A stretch of DNA of 64,000 nucleotides from Nitrososphaerota archaeon (GTDB taxonomy: Archaea; Thermoproteota; EX4484-205; JAAOZP01). The notes beneath the pieces are model-generated. The model did not search any database, had not been told where the DNA came from, and saw only the letters and a list, made by a program, of their open reading frames with translations. Location: the NCBI GenBank assembly GCA_011605725.1, contig JAAOZP010000004.1, positions 62,001-126,000 on the forward strand, read 5' to 3'. Both the position numbers and the translations under genes were made by a program. Numbering within the stretch: position 1 is the first letter of the stretch; every line of letters starts with the position of its first letter. Positions 24,112-32,605 of this stretch are shown one piece after another.

Positions 24112-25893
24112 CTAAGGTTTTTCGCCCGCAGGCTCCTCCTCAATCTTCTTCAACTGGCTCCTATACATCTCCAGAATCTCCTTCACCGTTGTCGCCTGCT
24201 CCGGAGCCTTATCGTCCCTAAGCCTACCTGTGTACTTGGGGAAGCGTCCCGCTAAGCCAGAACCAGCTCTTACCGCGTTTAACCCGCAGGTGTGCACGGG
24301 GCTCAGGGTTATTTCTGACGCTATTATCTCGATGACTATTCGTGGTTCAAACCATACGTCCGCCTCTATTTTCGAATCAACCCTGGGATGTTTATGGCTG
24401 ATCTTGTAGTTGTTCATCAACTCTGTGAAAGTAGCTAAATCCTCGTCGGTGAAGCCTGTTCCACATTTAGCAAACGTTCTGAAAACGTCTTCATCAGGAT
24501 CGTATGCAGCCAAGAGGTATGCTCCATACTTGCCTGCACGCTTGCCCCTGCCATGGAAACCGCCGACTATAACGAGGTCGAAGGTGTCGGCGACTTCAGC
24601 CTTATACTCTCTCTTCAGCTTTATCCAGCTCCATTCTCTAGCGCCAGCCCTGTATGGTGCTTTCAGGTCTTTCAACACGAGGCCCTCGCAGCCTTCTGAG
24701 ATCGCCTCCTCCATGAAGACCTCTATCTGGCTGGGGTCTCTCGATATTATCTGTTTGACGAGCTTAACCCTCTCGTCTTCTATGATAACGTTCTTTAAAG
24801 CCTCCCTTCTCTCCAAATACGGTTTCTCAGTGTAGTCGACGCCGTCGGCGTAGAGTAGGTCGAAGAAGAAGAGTGCAACAGGATACTCTTTCATAGCCTC
24901 TTCGATACCATACTTCCGCCTCCTGTGCATAAGCTCTTGGAACGGCAGCAGCTCGCTGGTGTCAGGGTTTATTGCTACGCATTCCGCCTCCAGGACAGCC
25001 TCCCTAGCCTTAACGTTCCTCCTCACCATTTCTATCGCGTCAGGGTAGTGGCTCGTAATATTTTCAAGCCTCCTGGAGAAGAGCAGAACACTATCATCGT
25101 TCTTGTGTATTTGCACACGCTCCCCGTCCAGCTTGTACTCAGCAGCAGCCTCTCCACCTATTTTCTCCAGCACCTCCTGCACTGTTGTCAAGCGTTCTGC
25201 AAGCATCGGCCTGATCGGTTTGCCCACGGTTATCTTGAAGTCGCGAACACCGTCAAGCCCCTTCTCGGCTATAGCCCTCGCCACAGCCCCGAGGTCGCTG
25301 GAAATGTTGTACGCACGCTCTATGATGGGCCTGTTCGACTTGTCCCCGGTGAATGCTTGCGCAATAGCGTCGAGAATAGTGTAGTCTGCTATACCGAGCC
25401 TAAGCCTCCCGGTGACGATCCTGACAGCATACTTCGCCTCCCTAGGAGACATGTCTATCAGGAGGGAGGATAGCAGGCTTGTCTTCTGCGTCACAGAACC
25501 CTTTCCCCCCAGCCTGGCAAGCCTGTAAAGCTTCTCGTAAACATCAGTCAGCGTCGGCTCCTTGCTTAAGAGCTTCTTCTGAACCTTTCTTTGCGCAAGG
25601 ATTTCGGCGGCGCTGCCTAGGTCGCCAGCCTCCTTGTAGAGTTTTTCAACAGTCTCATCATCTATTCCCGAGAATTCTGACAGGGATCTTAAAACAAGCT
25701 TCTCGGCGACGCCGAATTCTAAGCCCTCGTAGTCAGGCCTAACCTTGCCCTGGAGCAAGTATACGAGCTTCTCAAGCTCGGCTGGACTAGCTTTCTTGAA
25801 AAGGTCTACTAGAAGGCTTGTCATCTCAAGCCTCTTCGTCGTCGACTCCACCTGCTCCATCGCTTCTGCAACTTCCTTGAAAAGCATAACCAT
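24112..25893 (-). CDS. lig: ATP-dependent DNA ligase
   Basis: 593 residues, the standard length of archaeal ligase I. The adenylation motif I is EYKLDGERVQIHK (catalytic Lys in KLDG) at about residue 250, followed by the nucleotidyltransferase motifs SRRLENIT, EAECVAIN, FFFDLLY, SEGCEGLVLKD and WIKLKREY, then the OB domain (VIVGGFHGRGKRAGKYGAYL). The N-terminal 215 residues are the helical DNA-binding domain. It seals nicks in replication and repair. ATG at 25891-25893, with an alternative ATG two codons on. The promoter region on the minus strand has CATTTTTACC about 25 bases upstream. Confidence 0.97.
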   Translation of the reverse strand: MVMLFKEVAEAMEQVESTTKRLEMTSLLVDLFKKASPAELEKLVYLLQGKVRPDYEGLEFGVAEKLVLRSLSEFSGIDDETVEKLYKEAGDLGSAAEILAQRKVQKKLLSKEPTLTDVYEKLYRLARLGGKGSVTQKTSLLSSLLIDMSPREAKYAVRIVTGRLRLGIADYTILDAIAQAFTGDKSNRPIIERAYNISSDLGAVARAIAEKGLDGVRDFKITVGKPIRPMLAERLTTVQEVLEKIGGEAAAEYKLDGERVQIHKNDDSVLLFSRRLENITSHYPDAIEMVRRNVKAREAVLEAECVAINPDTSELLPFQELMHRRRKYGIEEAMKEYPVALFFFDLLYADGVDYTEKPYLERREALKNVIIEDERVKLVKQIISRDPSQIEVFMEEAISEGCEGLVLKDLKAPYRAGAREWSWIKLKREYKAEVADTFDLVIVGGFHGRGKRAGKYGAYLLAAYDPDEDVFRTFAKCGTGFTDEDLATFTELMNNYKISHKHPRVDSKIEADVWFEPRIVIEIIASEITLSPVHTCGLNAVRAGSGLAGRFPKYTGRLRDDKAPEQATTVKEILEMYRSQLKKIEEEPAGEKP

Positions 25894-25934
25894 AGTATTG
25901 AAGCATCGCGGGATGGTAAAAATGTTTCTGTCCT

Positions 25935-26447
25935 TTAAAACGAGCCGGGCGGGAACCCTGCTTTAAGGAAGGTTTCTAAAAGTTTCTTGAAGTCAACCGG
26001 GTCTCCCTCTCCAACCCCGGGACACTGCTCGTCGAATATGAAAACATACTGCTTCGAGCCGTGCCTAACAATCTCCACGTCCACGGGAAGGCTTAGAACA
26101 CTCTGAATCGTCTTCTTCTCAACCGGGTAGAAAGGGTAAAGCCTGCATAAAACAGGCTTATACTCATGGATCGTGCACAGACCGTTCCTGAGGAATGGGC
26201 AGAAACCGTTTTCACCAACAAGAATCAGCTTACCCTCTGGAGCGACGTATGGCTTGAAAGACGGGATGATTCTTCTAATCCTCTCCACGTCTTCCTCGGA
26301 AACCTCGGGATTTAGACCGCAGCATTTCTCTCCGCAAAGCCTACACTTGAAAAGCATGTTTCTCCAAGCTATTGGAAGCCTTGGGAGAGCTTCTCCAACC
26401 ATTTCAACCGATACTTGCAGGAACCTTTTTAAAACCTTATTCTTCAA
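25935..26447 (-). CDS. YkgJ-family cysteine cluster protein
   Basis: 170 residues with eight cysteines in the order expected for the YkgJ/UPF0153 zinc- or iron-chelating family: FKCRLCGEKCCGLNP near the N-terminus, then GFCPFLRNGLCTIHEYKPVL followed by CRLYPF. Members bind a metal or Fe-S cluster; function is poorly known. The gene stands between the ligase gene and a divergent membrane-phosphatase gene. Confidence 0.85.
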   Translation of the reverse strand: MKNKVLKRFLQVSVEMVGEALPRLPIAWRNMLFKCRLCGEKCCGLNPEVSEEDVERIRRIIPSFKPYVAPEGKLILVGENGFCPFLRNGLCTIHEYKPVLCRLYPFYPVEKKTIQSVLSLPVDVEIVRHGSKQYVFIFDEQCPGVGEGDPVDFKKLLETFLKAGFPPGSF

Positions 26448-26457
26448 TCCAGGAGGC

Positions 26458-27039
26458 TTGACGCGGAATACTGCTAAAGCAATCTCCTACTTGTTGTCCA
26501 ACCCTGTCGTAGGGGGGCTTGGAGGACTCGTAATTATGCTTAAGGAGGAGGCTTTCTTAAACAACCCTATTTTAAACATTCTAGCTGTGTTTTTCTTCTA
26601 CAGTATTGTTCCCTTCGCAAGCGTCTACTATCTTAGGCTGCGCGGCAGGTCAGATGTTTTTATGAGTGAAAGAAGCAGGAGGCCGAAACACTTTATTCCA
26701 GGCCTATTGGGCTACATGGTTTCAATCCTAGTCTTCCAAGCATGCGGAATGAGGCTGATGAGGACTGCCTCGGCCTCATTCCTTTTAACATCGCTGATCC
26801 TCCTACTCTTAACATTCGTGACGAAGGTGAGTATTCACGTCGCAGGCTTGACGGCAACAGTAGTCCTAATTCTTCACGCTTATTGGCCAGCCGGATCAAT
26901 ACTGCTACTCCTAATACCTGTCTTAGCATGGGCACGCGTAAACACTGGTGAACACACGTACCGGCAGACGATGCTTGGCGCCTTCACTGGTTTAACCGGA
27001 AGTGTGCTAGGCATACTGTTCTTCCCAACCGTGTCTTAA
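26458..27039 (+). CDS. PAP2-like integral membrane protein
   Basis: 193 residues from the TTG at 26458, which follows GGAGG by one base and has the TATA-like TTTTTAAAACC about 22-32 bases upstream; a longer open frame reaches back to 26173 but overlaps the divergent YkgJ gene. Five to six membrane helices. Polar motifs SRRPKHFIPG, KVSIHVAGL and ARVNTGEHTYRQTMLGAF match the three phosphate-site motifs of the PAP2/acid phosphatase family (RP, SxHxxG, Rx5Hx3), with KVSIHVAG giving S-x-H and GEHTYRQ the last His. Likely dephosphorylates a lipid or polyprenyl phosphate. Confidence 0.7.
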   Translation: MTRNTAKAISYLLSNPVVGGLGGLVIMLKEEAFLNNPILNILAVFFFYSIVPFASVYYLRLRGRSDVFMSERSRRPKHFIPGLLGYMVSILVFQACGMRLMRTASASFLLTSLILLLLTFVTKVSIHVAGLTATVVLILHAYWPAGSILLLLIPVLAWARVNTGEHTYRQTMLGAFTGLTGSVLGILFFPTVS

Positions 27040-27043
27040 ACAC

Positions 27044-27787
27044 TCACCGGTACGCAGCCAAACTACCGAGTTTCGGAAAGACCTTCAACCCTTCTCCCTG
27101 AGCGAGAAGTATCGGCGTGAAAGACATCACGTCGACTCTTCTCAGAATCGGGGAGAGAAGGCTGTTCGCGTCAATTTCGTTAACCGCCATCCCCATTGTC
27201 AACGGGTTCATCGAGGGCAATACGATTATTTTTACCCACTGTTGCTCGCCGTATAGGAAGCTTTTGAACCTGTGTTTAACCCCTATTGAGTCCCTTATTG
27301 AGACAGCGGGGTGTTCATGACCCATGAGCACGACGGCTCCGTCTTCCGGCAGCTCGTGCTCCCTATCACCATGTATGAGGAAGTATTTACCAAGCCTTAG
27401 AGGCGGGTCTTGAAACTCCACGTTCAACCGCTTTAGAACAATCCTGACGAAATTGTCATGGTTTCCCCTGACTAGCAGCGGCTCTGCGCCAAGACTGCGG
27501 ACATCGTTAACAAAATCCTGGACCTGCGTCCACTCCTCAGGATTTATGTCTCCAAACTCGTTCTTTATATCCCCTAGTATTATGAGCTTTCGGGCAGACC
27601 TGTAGTTAAACATGTTTCTCAGAGACTTGATTATCGGGGCATAGGTTGGAAAGGGAATATGTACCCCTTTCTCCTCTAGCTCCCATTCTAGACCTAGGTG
27701 AATATCAGCTACGACGATAGCGTCCAAGGATTTCACGTACAGTGCGGGTTCGAACTCAACTATTTCAACATCTTCAGTTAACAGCAT
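27044..27787 (-). CDS. Calcineurin-like metallophosphoesterase (MPE, COG1407 type)
   Basis: 247 residues from the ATG at 27787 (MLLTEDVEIVEF); the longer frame to 27901 lies inside the helicase gene and looks non-coding. Motifs of a two-metal phosphoesterase: VVADIHLGLEWE, LIILGDIKNEFG, LLVRGNHDN, YFLIHGDREHELP, VLMGHEHPAV. It overlaps the 3' end of the Lhr helicase gene by 14 bases. In bacteria the equivalent MPE is a DNA endonuclease encoded with Lhr-Core in a repair operon; the overlap here supports a joint role in nucleic-acid repair. Confidence 0.88.
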   Translation of the reverse strand: MLLTEDVEIVEFEPALYVKSLDAIVVADIHLGLEWELEEKGVHIPFPTYAPIIKSLRNMFNYRSARKLIILGDIKNEFGDINPEEWTQVQDFVNDVRSLGAEPLLVRGNHDNFVRIVLKRLNVEFQDPPLRLGKYFLIHGDREHELPEDGAVVLMGHEHPAVSIRDSIGVKHRFKSFLYGEQQWVKIIVLPSMNPLTMGMAVNEIDANSLLSPILRRVDVMSFTPILLAQGEGLKVFPKLGSLAAYR

Positions 27788-30419
27788 GTATCGCCGCCAG
27801 AACCTCCTTGTGAAGCCTTTCGAGAAGAGTCCTCTTATCCTCCATGAGCACAACGTCTGAGAAGCTTGAAACAAGCAGGGAATGGGAAAGGGGTGAAGCA
27901 ACCCTGCTGGGCCTGCAGACCAATGGGCTCCTCACGCCTTTTTCAAGCTCAGATACGAATCTAATCGCATTCTTAATATCCATCACGTCTTCAAGGATCT
28001 CCCTGTATGTTTCCCTCATAACTGGGAAATCCTTCAAATCTTTCACGGCTTTAAGAATATGCTCAGAGTTCAACTGGAGTTTAGAGACAACCACTTCATG
28101 ACCCTTATAGTTCCTGAGGATCATGAAGCTCCTGACAGCAACATGTCTAAACCTATGTTTCAACATGTCTGTCTTTTCAATCGACGAAACCACGAGTTCA
28201 CGAAGATTTGAAGAGCTTATTGATTTAACAACCCTTTCCGGGTCAATCCTGTATTTAGGTGGGAGTATCAGCAGGAAACCATTATCGCTCACCGCGATCT
28301 GTATTGAAACGGATCCCAATAGGCTTGACGCTGCTACTGCGAATGCTCTTGAAAGAACATCGTTAACCCTTCTCCCGACTAGGCTGTGGAAAACAACGAT
28401 CTGTCTATCTGATTCATCAACATAGTTCTCAACTATTAAAGAGCCCCTCCTAATATACGGGAGTATACCTATGTTGTTAAAATATTCAGCAGTTATCCTG
28501 AGATAGTCGTAGAGGGCGACGGCTGTCTTCCTATCTATCTTGAAATAATCCATGTATTGTTTAACCCGGTCCTCCTTCCTGTCGAACAGAATCGTCTGAA
28601 GCTCCCTTATCCTGAACTCGTCTATCATGCTGGCCAAGTCATAGGAGAGTGGAAGCATTTCGGAGAACCATTGAGGCACAGTCGGCCTCTCACCCTCAGC
28701 AGGCTCCACAATAAGCTTCATTAAACGGCTTTTCAAACACCTGTATGGCCTGCCCCCGAGTAGAAAGATATCGCCTGGGGAAAGCCTTTCGAAAAACTCC
28801 TCCTCAATGTTTCCAACAGGCTTGTTGTCTCTAGTGAAAACCTTGACCATCGCCATGTCTGGTATTGTGCCAGTGTTAGTCATGTAGATCACTCTAGCAA
28901 GATTACCTCTTCTTCCAAAAACTCCCGCAGCCTCGTCAAGCCAAATCTTCCCGTAAACCTTGTAGCCCTCAAGCTGCCTGTAATACCCGCTTAAATATCT
29001 TAGAACACTTACGAAGTCCTCCATCGTCAGGTTTCTAAAATTGTATGACCTCTTAACAAGACTATAGGCTTCCTCGATTTTCCATTTTCTTTCAACAGCC
29101 ATGCCTACGATATGCTGGGCCAAAACGTCAAGAGGGTTCTCTGGAATATAGGCTTCGTCAAGTCTTCCTGCTTCAGCAGCCTTAGACATCACGAGAACCT
29201 CCAGAAGATCATCTCTCTCCATCGGTATGAAGACTCCTTTTGAAACAGCCTCAAGAGAATGGCCTGAACGCCCTACTCTTTGAATAGCCCGGGTTACAGA
29301 CTTTGGGGAGCCTATTTGAACAACACAGTCTATGAAGCCGATGTCTATCCCTAGTTCAAGAGAGGTGCTTGTGACAACAGCTTTAAGCCTTCCCTTCTTC
29401 AACTTTTCTTCAACATCCAGCCTAACTTCGCGCGAGAGAGAGGAATGGTGGGCAGCATACTCGTCCTCGCTTAACACGCTTTTAGGCCTGAGCCTCTTAA
29501 GATGGTATACAACCCTCTCAGTGCTGCTCCGCGTGTTCGTGAAGATGAGGGTAGTCCTGTTACGCCTTATGATTTCATTTATCAGCCTGTACATTCTTCT
29601 GCTGAGCTCTTCAGCAGGCGTGTGCACGAGGTCGTGGTGTGGCGATACGACTTTAAGCTCAAACCTCTTTGAAGCATGAACATCCACTATGGTGCAGGGC
29701 CGCGGCGAGGAATCTTCATACCCGGCGAGGTAGGCAGCAATCTTCTCTAACGGGTGGATGGTTGCAGACAGGCCTATTCTCTGGAAATCTTGCCCGGAAA
29801 AGCTTCTCAGCCTTTCAAGGCTTAGTGAGAGATGGGCACCCCTTTTAGAGCTGCAGAGCTCATGAATCTCATCCACCACAACCCATCTGACACCTTTGAG
29901 AAGGGATCTGAATTTCGGCGCCACGAGAATTATGGATAAGCTTTCAGGAGTCGTTATTAGTATGTGGGGAGGCTTCTTAAGCATCCTTCCTCTTTCAGAA
30001 GTTTTAGTGTCTCCCGTCCTAACGTGAATCCTTATCTCTGGAAGCGAAACCCCTTTCTCTTCAGCAAGCCTCCTTAGCTCTTCCAAAGGCTGTGAAAGAT
30101 TCTTTCTCACGTCGTTGTTTAAAGATCGGAGGGGGGAAACATAAACGCAGTAAACCCTGTCTTCAAGCCTACCTTCAAAACCCATTTTAATCAAATCATC
30201 CAGGATTGTTAGGAAGCATGCGAGCGTCTTACCGCTTCCGGTTGGCGCAGAGATCAGCGTGTTCTCACCTCTCCTGATAGGCATTATCCCGTAGGACTGT
30301 GGCGGGGTCAATCCCTTGAACCTGCTTCTGAACCATTCTCCAACTATAGGGTGAAGTATCTTAACAACATCCTCGAGCGAACTCTTAACATTGTAGAACC
30401 TGTAGGACTCCCCTGACAT
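27774..30419 (-). CDS. lhr: Lhr-type ATP-dependent superfamily 2 helicase (Lhr-Core)
   Basis: 881 residues, typical of archaeal Lhr-Core proteins. Walker A is SAPTGSGKTLACF (residues about 54-66), motif II is VVDEIHEL, motif III is GLSATIHPLEKIAAY, motif IVa/V AVVTSTSLELGIDIGFID and motif VI QRVGRSGHS, followed by the winged helix and the Lhr-specific C-terminal region. It translocates on single-stranded DNA and unwinds DNA:RNA or branched DNA. Co-transcribed with the MPE phosphoesterase downstream. Confidence 0.95.
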   Translation of the reverse strand: MSGESYRFYNVKSSLEDVVKILHPIVGEWFRSRFKGLTPPQSYGIMPIRRGENTLISAPTGSGKTLACFLTILDDLIKMGFEGRLEDRVYCVYVSPLRSLNNDVRKNLSQPLEELRRLAEEKGVSLPEIRIHVRTGDTKTSERGRMLKKPPHILITTPESLSIILVAPKFRSLLKGVRWVVVDEIHELCSSKRGAHLSLSLERLRSFSGQDFQRIGLSATIHPLEKIAAYLAGYEDSSPRPCTIVDVHASKRFELKVVSPHHDLVHTPAEELSRRMYRLINEIIRRNRTTLIFTNTRSSTERVVYHLKRLRPKSVLSEDEYAAHHSSLSREVRLDVEEKLKKGRLKAVVTSTSLELGIDIGFIDCVVQIGSPKSVTRAIQRVGRSGHSLEAVSKGVFIPMERDDLLEVLVMSKAAEAGRLDEAYIPENPLDVLAQHIVGMAVERKWKIEEAYSLVKRSYNFRNLTMEDFVSVLRYLSGYYRQLEGYKVYGKIWLDEAAGVFGRRGNLARVIYMTNTGTIPDMAMVKVFTRDNKPVGNIEEEFFERLSPGDIFLLGGRPYRCLKSRLMKLIVEPAEGERPTVPQWFSEMLPLSYDLASMIDEFRIRELQTILFDRKEDRVKQYMDYFKIDRKTAVALYDYLRITAEYFNNIGILPYIRRGSLIVENYVDESDRQIVVFHSLVGRRVNDVLSRAFAVAASSLLGSVSIQIAVSDNGFLLILPPKYRIDPERVVKSISSSNLRELVVSSIEKTDMLKHRFRHVAVRSFMILRNYKGHEVVVSKLQLNSEHILKAVKDLKDFPVMRETYREILEDVMDIKNAIRFVSELEKGVRSPLVCRPSRVASPLSHSLLVSSFSDVVLMEDKRTLLERLHKEVLAAIHAVN

Positions 30420-30471
30420 TACTCAGGCTCCTTCGAAAGTTATGCTTAAGATAGTATTGATAAACCTTCCC

Positions 30472-31068
30472 CTACCTTCCTCTCCGCCGAGGCATCACTA
30501 TCAGGCCTTCATCAGGATCACCATAAGCCTCGTAATCACCCTCGTAAAACATTTTCGCCACGAGCGCGGCAGTAACAGCATCAAGCTCATGGTGGGTCTC
30601 AACTTTCTCAAGCCCCCTTATTTTAAGACGCGCCAATCCTTTTCGAAGCTTCTCAACACCGTGAGATTTACGAGGTATTTTAAGAATATCTTGAGCTCCA
30701 CCAGGATAAACCTCTATAACCTTGAAACCGGAAGAGTCGAGCATTTTCTTAAGCCGGATGCCTCTCTCCGTCAGCATTCGCATTGGTCCCAGTGTGACAG
30801 GGAAAAACTTTATGCCTCTTCTCAAAAGCTCCCTGTCGCAATTCCTAAGGTGAACACTACTCCTCACCTCCAGGCTGACTCTTCCCCTCGGCAGGGAGAG
30901 CGGAGCGTCAATCGCAACCACCGCGGGATTGAAGCGTGAAACCTCCATCATAATCTCCACGTCCGTATGTAGAATCATTGTTTCAACGCTTAGGAACTCG
31001 TTTAGAACCGCGAAACCACTGGGCCTGGTCTCCACCCCGGCTAGATCTATACCTGTGAAAAACATCAT
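30472..31068 (-). CDS. DUF429-family predicted nuclease
   Basis: 198 residues from the ATG at 31068, which gives a 4-base overlap with the stop of tatD upstream. Starts MMFFTGIDLAGVETRPSGFA, the strand with the first Asp of an RNase H-like fold, then AVVAIDAPLSLPRG with the second Asp, LRNCDRELLRRGIKFFPVTL, and VIEVYPGG with the Glu. DUF429 proteins are predicted RNase H-fold nucleases. Coupled to TatD, which suggests nucleic-acid processing. Confidence 0.8.
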   Translation of the reverse strand: MMFFTGIDLAGVETRPSGFAVLNEFLSVETMILHTDVEIMMEVSRFNPAVVAIDAPLSLPRGRVSLEVRSSVHLRNCDRELLRRGIKFFPVTLGPMRMLTERGIRLKKMLDSSGFKVIEVYPGGAQDILKIPRKSHGVEKLRKGLARLKIRGLEKVETHHELDAVTAALVAKMFYEGDYEAYGDPDEGLIVMPRRRGR

Positions 31069-31826
31069 ATTCTCAACCCGAACAGCCTGCAAGCATTTTT
31101 AGTGGTTTCCTCAGCAACAGTATCAGGGTCGATTTTTTTAATCCTAGATATCTCTCTGAGGCTGAAAACTATGTTCGCAGGCTCATTCCTCTTCAACGGG
31201 TCAACCCCGAGAACCGGAGAGTCCGACTCCAGCAGAATGTTTTCCAGGGGAAGCCTGGCCGCAAGCTTCTGCTTCTGCGGAGACCTCGCTATGGAGGGAG
31301 GAATGCTGAAGAAGAAGCCTGCTTCAACACCCTTCATAGCGTATGAGGCTTTTCCGTCAAAAGCATGCATTAAAACCTTCTTAGCGTTTCTTCCAATAAG
31401 TATGTCGATAGCATCCTTCCCGGCACTTCTAGAGTGAACTATAATGGGAAGATTAAGCCTTTCAGCAAGCCCTATGAAAAACCCGAAAAACCCGATAAGC
31501 CTAGCCCTATCCTCGGGAGCCCTAACCGTATAGTAGTCTAGACCCACTTCACCTATTCCGATTATCCTACTCCTGTTATCCAGGATGATTTTAACCACCT
31601 CTTCATAGTTGACTGAGAAAGGCGCCCCATAGTCAATACCGATGGTTGAGTAAACATAGCCTCTGAACTTCTCTGAAATCCTTAAAGACCTTAAGGCACC
31701 GTCCGGGCCTAGCCCGCAATCCACGATGGCGGCTAAACCGTTCTCCCTAGCTTTCAACACTACACTCTCTAAATCCATCTCGAAAGAACTGTCGCTCAGA
31801 TGTGCATGCGCATCCACGAGCCGCAA
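31065..31826 (-). CDS. tatD: TatD-family metal-dependent hydrolase (DNase)
   Basis: 253 residues from a TTG start (RLVDAHAHLSD), TIM-barrel metal hydrolase. Metal ligands: DAHAHLSD near the N-terminus, the glutamate in IGIGEVGLDYYT, IIVHSRSAG, VLMHAFDGK, and LLESDSPVLG near the end. TatD enzymes are 3'-5' DNases/RNases with roles in repair. First gene of the tatD-DUF429 pair. Confidence 0.93.
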   Translation of the reverse strand: MRLVDAHAHLSDSSFEMDLESVVLKARENGLAAIVDCGLGPDGALRSLRISEKFRGYVYSTIGIDYGAPFSVNYEEVVKIILDNRSRIIGIGEVGLDYYTVRAPEDRARLIGFFGFFIGLAERLNLPIIVHSRSAGKDAIDILIGRNAKKVLMHAFDGKASYAMKGVEAGFFFSIPPSIARSPQKQKLAARLPLENILLESDSPVLGVDPLKRNEPANIVFSLREISRIKKIDPDTVAEETTKNACRLFGLRI

Positions 31827-31894
31827 TGAGACGAGCCAGCCTGCTGGAAGACAGAGATAAACCTTTAACTACCTTAAATCACCATTAAGTCGGA

Positions 31895-32098
31895 ATGGTT
31901 AAGAAGGCAAGTACCAAGCTGTACGTGCTTAATAAGAAGCTGGGTGGAAAAACGTATTCTGCAACAATGCTTTATCTGCCGAGTAAGATCGTCAACGATT
32001 CCGCTTTCCCCCTGAAAAAGAAGGGTAGGCTCATCGTGAAAATAGTTGGCAGCAAGATAGTTATTGAGAATGAGAAGAAGGGCAGGGGGAAGCCTTAA
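31895..32098 (+). CDS. Small basic protein, AbrB-like or OB-like
   Basis: 67 residues, 19 of them Lys or Arg. Strand-rich: KLYVLNKKLGGKTYSATMLY then LPSKIVNDSAFPLKKKGRLI and VKIVGSKIVIENEKKGRGKP. The 'LPSKIV....PLKKKGRLIVKIVGSKIVIE' order is like the beta-hairpin DNA-binding AbrB fold, but I cannot confirm the family. It overlaps the converging winged-helix gene by 4 bases at its stop. Confidence 0.55.
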   Translation: MVKKASTKLYVLNKKLGGKTYSATMLYLPSKIVNDSAFPLKKKGRLIVKIVGSKIVIENEKKGRGKP

Positions 32099-32496
32099 CC
32101 AAGCCTGTGCTTGAAGCTAGTGAAAGAGGTGTAGATTATTATGAATTGTTCAAGCTCTCTTAGAAAGCCTGTGCTTATATGCCATGATCCCTCTCTTTTC
32201 TCAACGATGCCGGCTCCCACGAGCCCCCTAATCATGTTGTAAAACTGGCCTACAGTGATTCTTCTCCGCCCAACCCAGTTTTTCCACTCGCTCACGTTCA
32301 TCCCTGAAGGACCTCTTGAAACGAGCTCCTCGCAGAAGACCTTTGCCTCAGACGCTAAAAGCGGGCTTCTCCAGAAAATCCTGGAAAACATTTCGTCGAC
32401 AGTAGCCGGAACCCTACCCGCCTTAAAAAGTATTGTAGTACCCTTATGCGTCTGCCTAACTCTTCGGCTCCTTCTAGGCATACGGACTAATTCCAA
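32095..32496 (-). CDS. Winged-helix protein
   Basis: 133 residues; a second ATG at 32481 starts at MPRRSRRVRQTHKG and may be the true start. A basic N-terminus is followed by SPLLASEAKVFCEELVSRGP, SGMNVSEWKNWVGRRRITVG and FYNMIRGLVGAGIVEKREGS, the helix-turn-helix and wing of a winged-helix domain. Probably a DNA-binding or replication-associated protein. No partner gene identified. Confidence 0.6.
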   Translation of the reverse strand: MELVRMPRRSRRVRQTHKGTTILFKAGRVPATVDEMFSRIFWRSPLLASEAKVFCEELVSRGPSGMNVSEWKNWVGRRRITVGQFYNMIRGLVGAGIVEKREGSWHISTGFLRELEQFIIIYTSFTSFKHRLG

Positions 32497-32605
32497 ACGC
32501 TTAGAGAAAAGCCTTACGAGCCGCCTCCCTAGCAGGCGCTAAGCTCTAAACAGGAGAAGCATACTTGCAAGCAGGATGGGAAACAGCCTTTTTAACGCTG
32601 AAGCA

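Noticed and set aside
26173..26457. N-terminal extension of the PAP2-like frame
   Set aside because: It lies antisense to the Cys-rich YkgJ gene; the TTG at 26458 fits the promoter spacing and the first membrane helix.
27788..27901. Longer start for the metallophosphoesterase
   Set aside because: The extra residues lie in the helicase coding region and do not resemble the family, whose N-terminus matches the ATG at 27787.
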